Positions 1-6,028 of a stretch of DNA of 8,626 bases are shown here, in pieces. Position numbers and translations under genes: made by a program. A model generated the notes under the pieces. It was given only the letters and a program-made list of their open reading frames with translations, was not told the origin of the DNA and ran no database searches. Position 1 is the stretch's first letter; every line of letters begins with the position of its first letter. This DNA is from DATFEN01 sp035691285 (GTDB lineage: Bacteria > Acidobacteriota > Vicinamibacteria > Fen-336). The stretch is taken from contig DASSJI010000010.1 in assembly GCA_035691285.1 (NCBI GenBank), positions 1 to 8,626 of the forward strand. Direction: 5' to 3'.

Positions 1-1545
1 CTGCAGCGTCGCCTCGCCGAGCTGGCGGCCGATCGGGTCGAGCTGCCCATGACGATCGCGGGTGCCCGACGGATGGGCGGCGGCGCCCCCATCGACGTCG
101 TCCAACCGCACAAGCACCGTCACGTGCTCGGCGTCACCCACAACGCGACCAACGAGGATGCCGCCGAGGCGGTCGCGGCCGCCAAGCGGGCGAGTTCGGC
201 CTGGCGCGCGCTGCCGTACGAGGAGCGGGCCGCGATCTTCCTGCGGGCGGCCGACCTGTTGGCCGGTCCGTGGCGCGACACCCTCAACGCCGCCACCATG
301 CTCGGCCAGTCCAAGACCGCCTACCAGGCGGAGATCGACTCGGCCTGCGAGCTGATCGATTTCTGGCGCTTCAACCCCTTCTACGCACAAGGGCTGTACG
401 ACGAGCAGCCGCTCTCGAACGGCGCGATGTGGAACCAGCTCGACTACCGGCCGCTCGAGGGCTTCGTGTACGCGATCACGCCGTTCAACTTCACGGCCAT
501 CGGCGGAAACCTCCCGACGAGCCCCGCGCTCATGGGCGACGTCGTGATCTGGAAGCCGGCCGCCACGGCCATCGTCTCGGCCCACTACGTCCTGAAGCTG
601 CTCGAGGAGGCCGGCCTGCCGCCCGGCGTCGTCAACCTGGTCGCCGGCGACTCGGCCATGATCTCCGAGACGCTCCTCTCCCATCCTGAGCTGGCGGGCG
701 TGCACTTCACCGGCTCGACCGCGGTCTTCAACGGCTTCTGGCGGACCATCGGCCAGAACATCGACCGCTACCGCGGCTACCCGCGCATCGTGGGGGAGAC
801 CGGGGGCAAGGACTTCATCGTGGCCCACGCCTCCGCCGATGCCGAAGCCCTGGCCGTGGCGATCGCCCGCGGCGGCTACGAGTACCAGGGCCAGAAGTGC
901 TCGGCCGCCAGCCGGGTGTACGTGCCGCGCTCGCTCTGGGAGGGCGTCCGCGACCGGACGACGGCCATGATCGCGGACATCCGCGTCGGCGACGTCCGCG
1001 ACTTCCGCAACTTCATGGGAGCCGTGATCGACCGGAAGGCTTTCGACAAGATCGGCGACTACATCGGCGAGGCGCGGCGGAGCGCGAGGATCGTCGCCGG
1101 CGGGGGAGCCAAGGGGGACGCCGGCTACTACATCGAGCCGACCCTCGTCGAGACGACCGACCCTGGCTATCGGCTGCTCCAGGAGGAGATCTTCGGTCCC
1201 GTCGTCACGGCCTATGTCTACGACGACGCGAAATGGGAGGAGACCCTCGAACTGGTCGATCGCACCTCGCCGTACGCGCTGACAGGCGCGATCTTCTCCC
1301 AGGACCGGGGGGCGGCGCGCCAGGCCGCCGCGGCGCTCCGGAACGCGGCGGGGAACTTCTACGTGAACGACAAGCCGACCGGGGCGGTGGTGGGCCAACA
1401 GCCCTTCGGAGGCGGCCGCGCGTCCGGGACGAACGACAAGGCCGGCTCCAAACTGAACCTCGTGCGCTGGGTCAGCGCACGGACGATCAAGGAGACCTTC
1501 GCCCCGCCCCGGGACTACCGCTACCCGTTCATGGCGGAGGAGTAA
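1..1545 (+). CDS. pruA: L-glutamate gamma-semialdehyde dehydrogenase (P5C dehydrogenase), 5'-truncated by window edge
   Basis: This enzyme oxidises L-glutamate 5-semialdehyde (from proline via P5C) to glutamate with NAD+, the second step of proline catabolism, in the cytoplasm. The frame is open from base 1 (LQRRLAELAADRVELP before the first ATG at 49), and family members have extra N-terminal residues, so the true start lies upstream. Residues below are numbered from the ATG at 49. Asn147 in TPFNFTAIGGN, Glu250 in GETGGK and nucleophile Cys284 in GQKCSAASR form the ALDH catalytic set. FTGST (220-224) and EEIFGP (379-384) belong to the NAD-binding site. GQQPFGGGRASGTNDKAGS, starting at 449, carries the aldehyde-binding loop typical of P5C dehydrogenases. 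Overall it resembles the mammalian ALDH4A1 type rather than the C-terminal half of PutA, and no proline dehydrogenase domain is fused. The C-terminus is complete. It looks intact and functional. Function is confident; operon partners upstream are unseen. Confidence 0.96.
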   Translation: MQRRLAELAADRVELPMTIAGARRMGGGAPIDVVQPHKHRHVLGVTHNATNEDAAEAVAAAKRASSAWRALPYEERAAIFLRAADLLAGPWRDTLNAATMLGQSKTAYQAEIDSACELIDFWRFNPFYAQGLYDEQPLSNGAMWNQLDYRPLEGFVYAITPFNFTAIGGNLPTSPALMGDVVIWKPAATAIVSAHYVLKLLEEAGLPPGVVNLVAGDSAMISETLLSHPELAGVHFTGSTAVFNGFWRTIGQNIDRYRGYPRIVGETGGKDFIVAHASADAEALAVAIARGGYEYQGQKCSAASRVYVPRSLWEGVRDRTTAMIADIRVGDVRDFRNFMGAVIDRKAFDKIGDYIGEARRSARIVAGGGAKGDAGYYIEPTLVETTDPGYRLLQEEIFGPVVTAYVYDDAKWEETLELVDRTSPYALTGAIFSQDRGAARQAAAALRNAAGNFYVNDKPTGAVVGQQPFGGGRASGTNDKAGSKLNLVRWVSARTIKETFAPPRDYRYPFMAEE

Positions 1546-1563
1546 GCTGGCCTGCGGTCTTGA

Positions 1564-1593
1564 TTGACATCCGAGCGCTTCCCTGACTATAGT
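1564..1593 (+). promoter_or_regulatory. sigma70-like promoter for the FecR-TPR-barrel gene
   Basis: A perfect -35 hexamer TTGACA (1564-1569) lies 18 bases before a -10-like TATAGT (1588-1593). A TG at 1584-1585 could act as a partial extended -10. Transcription would start near 1600, giving a leader of about 37 bases before the ATG at 1637. It is the only AT-richer stretch in the 91-base gap after the dehydrogenase gene. It suggests that the FecR-TPR-barrel gene and the gene after it form their own transcription unit. No operator-like inverted repeat is evident around it. The call rests on motif match only. Confidence 0.62.
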
Positions 1594-1626
1594 TCCGGTG
1601 CCAGGCTCTCGCTAAACCCCTCCCCT

Positions 1627-1630
1627 GGAG
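1627..1630 (+). promoter_or_regulatory. ribosome binding site for the FecR-TPR-barrel gene
   Basis: GGAG sits 6 bases before the ATG at 1637. This supports that ATG as the start and keeps the complete signal peptide. Confidence 0.6.
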
Positions 1631-1636
1631 CAAATA

Positions 1637-4600
1637 ATGACGACCAGTGTGCTCGAAAGCGGCCTGAAGACTCGTCGCCCGGCTCGGCCGGCGGCGCTGG
1701 CCGGCGTGATTTGGGCCGTCCTCGGCCTTCCGGCCGCCGCGCAGGAATTCGCCACACTCGAGGCCGTCCGGGGCCGGGTGACGGTCATCCGCCTCGGCCA
1801 GCCGCAGGACCCCCCGCCGTTTGCACTGCTGGTCGACGACATCGTGGTCACGAAGGAAGGCCGCGCCACGGTGCGCTTTCGCTCCGACGGCAGCGTGCTG
1901 CGGATCGGCCCCGACTCGCGCGTCCAGATCAACGAGACGGCAACCGAACGGAAGGTGAGCCTGTTCGTCGGCCGGCTGTGGGCCCACGTCGTGCGCTGGA
2001 AGGAGCGGCCGACCCGGTTCGCCACCAGCAGCACGATCGCGGCCGTGCGCGGCACGGAGCTGAGCCTCGGCGTTGCGGTCGACGGAGACGAGACGCAGAT
2101 TGCGCTCCTGGAAGGAGCGGTAGACGTCGAGACCGACGCCGGCAAGCTCGCGATGCAAGGGGGCCAGACGGCGGTCGGCAAGAAGGGGCAGCCGCCGGTG
2201 CGCAGCGTGAAGGTGCGCCCAGTGGACGCCGTGAGCTGGGCGCTCTACTACCCGCCGGTCACCTCCTTCGACCCGCGCACGCTGCCTGAAGGTCCAGCCG
2301 CGAGCAAGGTGCGGGAATCCGCCGAGGCCTTGCGCAAGGGCGACCTCGCGGGCGCGATCGCGAGCCTCGAGGGCGTCGACTCGATGGACATCAAGGAAGC
2401 GCGCTTCTTCTCGTACCGCGCGTCGTTGCTGCTCGCCGCGGGCAAGGTCGAAGGCGCCTCGAGGGACCTCGAGCAGTCGCTGAAGCTGGTCGCGGTGAAC
2501 AGCGATGCCCTGGCGCTCCAGGCCGCCATGGCCGTCGCGACCAACGACGTGGACAAGGCGCTCGAGCTGTCCAAGCGAGCGGTCGCGGCCAACTCGAAAT
2601 CGGCCGCGGCGCACATCGCGCGCTCCTACGCCCTGCAGGCGGGATTCGACCTGGAGGGCGCTCGTTCCACCCTGGAGACGGCGGTGAAGGTCGATCCCCA
2701 GGCAGCGCTGGCCTGGGCCCGGCTTGCGGAGATCCGTTCCTCGCAGGGCCACCTGGACGCCGCCCTCGAGGCGGCCCGGCAGGCCGCGGCTCTCGAGGCC
2801 GACCTCTCGCGAACCCAGACCGTCCTCGGATACGCGTATCTAACCCAGGTCAAGACGCGCGAGGCCAAGGAGGCCTTTGCCAAGGCGGCTGAGCTCGACA
2901 AGGCCGATCCGCTGCCCCGTCTCGGCCTGGGCCTGGCGCGGATCCGGGAGGGCGAGCTGGCGGAAGGGACACGGGAGATCGAGGTCGCCGCCAGCCTGGA
3001 CCCCGGCCAGTCGATCGTGCGCAGCTACCTCGGCAAGGCCTATTTCGAGGCCAGGCGCGGCCCGCTCGACGCCCGGGAGTACGACGTGGCCAAGCAGCTG
3101 GATGCCAAGGATCCGACCCCCTGGCTCTACGACGCGATCGCGAAGCAGACCACGAACCGCCCGGTGGACGCGCTCCGCAGCTTCGAGCAAGCCATCGACC
3201 TGAACGACAACCGCGCGGTGTATCGATCCCGGCTGCTGCTCGACTCCGACCTCGCGGCACGCAGCGCGAGCCTTGGACGCATCTACGGGGACCTAGGCTT
3301 CCAGAGCCTGGGTCTCGTCGAGGGCTGGAACTCGGTGGCGGCCGACCCCGGCGACCACTCCGGCCACCGCCTGCTGGCCGACAACTACGCCGCGCTCCCT
3401 CGCCACGAGATCGCCCGCGTGAGCGAGTTGTTCCAGTCCCAGATGTTGCAGCCCCTCAACACGACCCCTATCCAGCCACGGCTTGGCGAGAGCAGCCTGC
3501 TGCTCATCGCCGGCGGGGGTCCGAGCGCTCTGGCCTTCAACGAGTTCAACCCGCTCTTCAACCGCGACCAGATCCGGGCGCAGGCCACCTTCCTGGCCGG
3601 CGAGCAGAGCACGTACACGGGCGAGGGGATCATCTCGGGCATCTACAAGAAGCTCTCGTTCAGCGCCGGCTACAGCGGCTTTCAGACCGACGGCTGGCGG
3701 GAGAACGGCGACCAGGACGACAAGATCGCGAACGCGTTCGTCCAGGCCGAGCTCAGCCCGTCCACCAGCGTGCAGGCCGAGTATCGCTACCGCGACACCG
3801 AGACGGGCGATCTGCGCATGCGCTTCTTCGCGGACGACTTCTTCCCGGGAGAGCGGAGGAAGACCGAGCGGAACACCCTGCGGGGCGGCCTGCGCCACGC
3901 CTTCGCGCCCGGGTCCACCCTCCTGGCGTCGGTCATGTACCAGGACCTGGAGGCGACGCGCGCGGACGATCAGCCACCATTCCCCGAGATCTTCAGCGGC
4001 GACGCCGAGGCCCAGGATGCCTTGGGCGTCGAAGCGCAGTACCTGTACCGCTCGCGGCGCGTGGCCCTCACGGCCGGCGCCGGGCTCTTCGACATCGACC
4101 ATAGCCTCGAAACGACGGTCACGGTCCACCCGGACTTCATCCCGCCTCCCGACAACACGTTCGTGATCCCAGTCGATTTGAGCTTGAAGCACACGGACTT
4201 CTACGCATACTCGTACCTGAAGCCCGTCGAGCAATTCACCGCCACGGTTGGCCTCAGCGCCGACCTGCTGCGTGCCGACACCACGGCCGCCGGCGACCGC
4301 GACCAGTGGAACCCGAAGTTCGGCCTCACCTGGAAGCCGGCCGCGGGCACCACCGTGCGCGGGGCGGCGTTCCGCTCCCTCAAGAGGACGTTGATCACGG
4401 ACCAGACCCTCGAGCCGACCCAGGTCGCCGGCTTCAACCAGTTCTACGATGACATCAATGGGACGCGCGCCTGGCGCTACGGCGGCGCCATCGACCAGAA
4501 GCTCGGCGACGCCTTCGTGGGCGCCGAGTTCTCGAAGCGCGACCTGGAGATCCCGTTCTTCTCGTTCGACGAGGAGACCGGCGAAGCCTTCAGCGAGCTC

Positions 4601-5038
4601 GAGGAGGCCAGCGAGCGTCTCGCCCGCGCGTACCTGTACGTGACGCCGCATTCGTGGTTTGCGGTCCGGGCCGAGTACTCGCTCGAGAAGTTCGAGAGCG
4701 AGGGCGTCACCGACCTGCCCGTGGAGCTGACCACGCATCGGCTGCCTCTGGCGATCAGCTTCTTCCACCCCGCGGGGCTGAGCGCGTCGGTGACGGCCAC
4801 CCTCTTCGACCAGGAGGGCGAGTTCGTCAGGATCGGCGGCATCCCCGAGTCCGGGAGCGACGACTTCTGGACCGTGGACGTCGCCTTGAGCTATCGCCTG
4901 CCGAAGCGGTACGGCTTCCTCGCGGTCGGCGCGACAAACCTGTTCGACGAGGATTTCAACTACTTCGACACCGACGTGCGCAATCCGGTCCTTCAGCCGA
5001 CCCGGAGGATCTATGCCCGAGTCGTCGTGGCCTTCTAG
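1637..5038 (+). CDS. FecR domain-TPR-outer-membrane beta-barrel fusion protein (1133 aa)
   Basis: This is probably an outer-membrane protein with large periplasmic domains; its function is unknown. A signal peptide (basic KTRRPARP, hydrophobic 19-31, AAA at 33-35) is followed by a FecR domain at about 38-175, with the family's hallmark AAVRGTE at 135-141. VSWALYYPPV (199-208) links to about nine TPRs (roughly 222-530; repeats end in DP, DK or LD-type turns). A conserved-looking junction NRAVYRSRLLLDSDLA (525-540) leads to a barrel of about 510 residues starting near 620. The barrel shows alternating hydrophobic strands, aromatic girdles, the TonB-receptor-like NLFDEDF at 1101-1107, and a C-terminal Phe as in barrel insertion signals. 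No plug domain or TonB box precedes the barrel, and the FecR part lacks the cytoplasmic anti-sigma half. From memory, similar FecR-TPR-barrel proteins occur in several phyla, often near CHASE2 proteins. A PgaA/BcsC-like export role is an alternative. Domain calls are firm; role is open. Confidence 0.88.
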   Translation: MTTSVLESGLKTRRPARPAALAGVIWAVLGLPAAAQEFATLEAVRGRVTVIRLGQPQDPPPFALLVDDIVVTKEGRATVRFRSDGSVLRIGPDSRVQINETATERKVSLFVGRLWAHVVRWKERPTRFATSSTIAAVRGTELSLGVAVDGDETQIALLEGAVDVETDAGKLAMQGGQTAVGKKGQPPVRSVKVRPVDAVSWALYYPPVTSFDPRTLPEGPAASKVRESAEALRKGDLAGAIASLEGVDSMDIKEARFFSYRASLLLAAGKVEGASRDLEQSLKLVAVNSDALALQAAMAVATNDVDKALELSKRAVAANSKSAAAHIARSYALQAGFDLEGARSTLETAVKVDPQAALAWARLAEIRSSQGHLDAALEAARQAAALEADLSRTQTVLGYAYLTQVKTREAKEAFAKAAELDKADPLPRLGLGLARIREGELAEGTREIEVAASLDPGQSIVRSYLGKAYFEARRGPLDAREYDVAKQLDAKDPTPWLYDAIAKQTTNRPVDALRSFEQAIDLNDNRAVYRSRLLLDSDLAARSASLGRIYGDLGFQSLGLVEGWNSVAADPGDHSGHRLLADNYAALPRHEIARVSELFQSQMLQPLNTTPIQPRLGESSLLLIAGGGPSALAFNEFNPLFNRDQIRAQATFLAGEQSTYTGEGIISGIYKKLSFSAGYSGFQTDGWRENGDQDDKIANAFVQAELSPSTSVQAEYRYRDTETGDLRMRFFADDFFPGERRKTERNTLRGGLRHAFAPGSTLLASVMYQDLEATRADDQPPFPEIFSGDAEAQDALGVEAQYLYRSRRVALTAGAGLFDIDHSLETTVTVHPDFIPPPDNTFVIPVDLSLKHTDFYAYSYLKPVEQFTATVGLSADLLRADTTAAGDRDQWNPKFGLTWKPAAGTTVRGAAFRSLKRTLITDQTLEPTQVAGFNQFYDDINGTRAWRYGGAIDQKLGDAFVGAEFSKRDLEIPFFSFDEETGEAFSELEEASERLARAYLYVTPHSWFAVRAEYSLEKFESEGVTDLPVELTTHRLPLAISFFHPAGLSASVTATLFDQEGEFVRIGGIPESGSDDFWTVDVALSYRLPKRYGFLAVGATNLFDEDFNYFDTDVRNPVLQPTRRIYARVVVAF

Positions 5039-5070
5039 TGATCGGGACGCGAGCCGTGAGAAAGAAGTCC

Positions 5071-5077
5071 AAGGAGG
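5071..5077 (+). promoter_or_regulatory. ribosome binding site fixing the start of the Cys-rich protein
   Basis: AAGGAGG lies 8 bases before the ATG at 5086 and 23 before the in-frame ATG at 5101. It therefore favours 5086, although both starts would keep a usable signal peptide. It is a near-consensus Shine-Dalgarno, stronger than the GGAG of the preceding gene, so this small protein may be translated more heavily. Confidence 0.75.
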
Positions 5078-5085
5078 GGAAAGCG

Positions 5086-5952
5086 ATGTTTGAGCGACGA
5101 ATGAAGGTTCGGGCGCTGGCCGGTGCCTTGGCCGCGCTCGTGACGATGGCGGCTTCGAACGCGTGGGCGGCGGTCTGTACCACGAGCAAGACGCTTACGA
5201 ACCAGACCTGCACGTCCTGGAGGTCGACGAGCTCCGGCGTCAGGTACTGCTCACTCTGGTGCACGGGCAGCGAGATCTGCGACAACGTCATCTACGGCCT
5301 GGGCGGCAACGTCGTGAAGGAGTGCGTCGAAGGCGAGAACTGCCCGGTCACGTCGTGCTCGGCCTTTGGCACCCAACCCATCGCCGGAAGCTCGGGCACC
5401 TGCGACACGAACCTCAACACCCTGAACGCCACCTGTGGCATCCCAGGGAAGCTCGCCTGCTCCGACGCCGATACGGACTGCCCCAGCGGCGGTGAGTGCG
5501 ACGAGGGAGAAGGCCCGGACGACAACGGCGACGAGTTCATCGTTCTGGACGAAGCCCTGGATTTCACCAGCGACACGCTGATCTGCGACAAGAAGGGAAA
5601 GTGCACGAACACCCTGAGGCTGCTGCCAGAGGACACCGCGGACCTCTGCCCCGGCGACACTGAGTTCGTGACGTTCACCGCCTCGGAGTTCAAGGCGAGG
5701 TCCTGCTTCTGCCCGGGCGGTTTCGCCGGCGAGACGTGTTGTGCCGACAGCTCGCGCACCGACGGCGGCTGTTCCAAGAAGTACGCAGAAGGCCTCGCGA
5801 CGGAGGGCACGCCGACCTGCATGGTCGCGTTGTGCACGGTCGACCTGTCGGACTTCGATCCGGAGGTCAACTTCAACCTGCCGTACGATTGTCATCCGTC
5901 TGGGGCCCTGGAGTGTGGAGGCGTGACCGGCACCGTTTGCCCCGCGAGCTGA
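5086..5952 (+). CDS. secreted cysteine-rich protein of unknown function with an EGF-like signature (288 aa)
   Basis: I do not recognise a family. A clear Sec signal peptide (FERRMKVR, hydrophobic 10-23, cleavage after AWA at 26-28) is followed by about 260 mature residues holding 26 cysteines, one in ten. The even number suggests disulfides formed in the periplasm or outside. CFCPGGFAGETC (207-218) fits the EGF-type spacing C-x-C-x5-G-x2-C. SDADTDCPSGGEC (126-138) resembles the cysteine motifs of secreted proteins in Myxococcota and relatives. It opens a very acidic stretch (14 Asp/Glu in 127-159) that could bind Ca2+. Cys31 is near the cleavage site, but there is no lipobox. No membrane helix or sorting tail follows the signal peptide. 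The gene starts 47 bases after the barrel gene without its own clear promoter, so the two are probably co-transcribed. A longer open frame reaches back into the barrel gene but lacks support. Possible roles (surface ligand, adhesin, barrel partner) are guesses. Confidence 0.88.
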   Translation: MFERRMKVRALAGALAALVTMAASNAWAAVCTTSKTLTNQTCTSWRSTSSGVRYCSLWCTGSEICDNVIYGLGGNVVKECVEGENCPVTSCSAFGTQPIAGSSGTCDTNLNTLNATCGIPGKLACSDADTDCPSGGECDEGEGPDDNGDEFIVLDEALDFTSDTLICDKKGKCTNTLRLLPEDTADLCPGDTEFVTFTASEFKARSCFCPGGFAGETCCADSSRTDGGCSKKYAEGLATEGTPTCMVALCTVDLSDFDPEVNFNLPYDCHPSGALECGGVTGTVCPAS

Positions 5953-5962
5953 CCACCGGTGG
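5953..5962. repeat. 10-base palindrome CCACCGGTGG after the stop codon
   Basis: This is a perfect palindrome immediately after the TGA of the cysteine-rich gene. Without a loop it cannot form a useful RNA hairpin. It could be a dyad protein site or chance, and at this base composition chance is quite possible. Confidence 0.35.
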
Positions 5963-5975
5963 CGTCGAAGCGGGT

Positions 5976-6011
5976 TCATGCCCTGGGCCCCCCCCTCCGC
6001 CCAGGGCATGA
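5976..6011. terminator. bidirectional terminator-like hairpin between convergent genes
   Basis: The perfect arms CATGCCCTGGGC (5977-5988) and GCCCAGGGCATG (5999-6010) extend by one T-A pair on the outside (5976 and 6011) and enclose a 10-base, almost pure C loop. The hairpin sits 24 bases after the stop of the + strand gene and 18 bases beyond the stop of the minus strand kinase gene, so it can serve both. Neither strand has a T-tract after the stem, so it is not a canonical intrinsic terminator. It may work as a stem-only or Rho-assisted terminator, or protect 3' ends. Confidence 0.7.
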
Positions 6012-6028
6012 GTCGCGCTAACGACGGC

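Noticed and set aside
1546..1636. Possible terminator after the dehydrogenase gene
   Set aside because: Only 5-base CTGGC/GCCAG arms about 50 bases apart and no T-run; too weak to call.
1529..2752. 407-codon antisense open frame crossing the dehydrogenase end and FecR region
   Set aside because: It crosses a clear gene boundary, covers the promoter, and its protein shows no fold signals.
3293..4768. 491-codon open frame antisense to the barrel region
   Set aside because: No recognisable motif and a composition typical of the antisense of a G+C-rich gene. The + strand frame has clear barrel and TonB-receptor-like features.
1637..5038. Annotation as an ordinary TonB-dependent siderophore receptor
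   Set aside because: Despite NLFDEDF and a terminal Phe, there is no plug or TonB box, and the N-terminal half is FecR plus TPRs.
4654..5085. Upstream extension of the Cys-rich protein frame into the barrel gene
   Set aside because: The extra 144 codons are Arg/Gly-rich shadow sequence over the barrel C-terminus. The signal peptide and AAGGAGG place the start at 5086.
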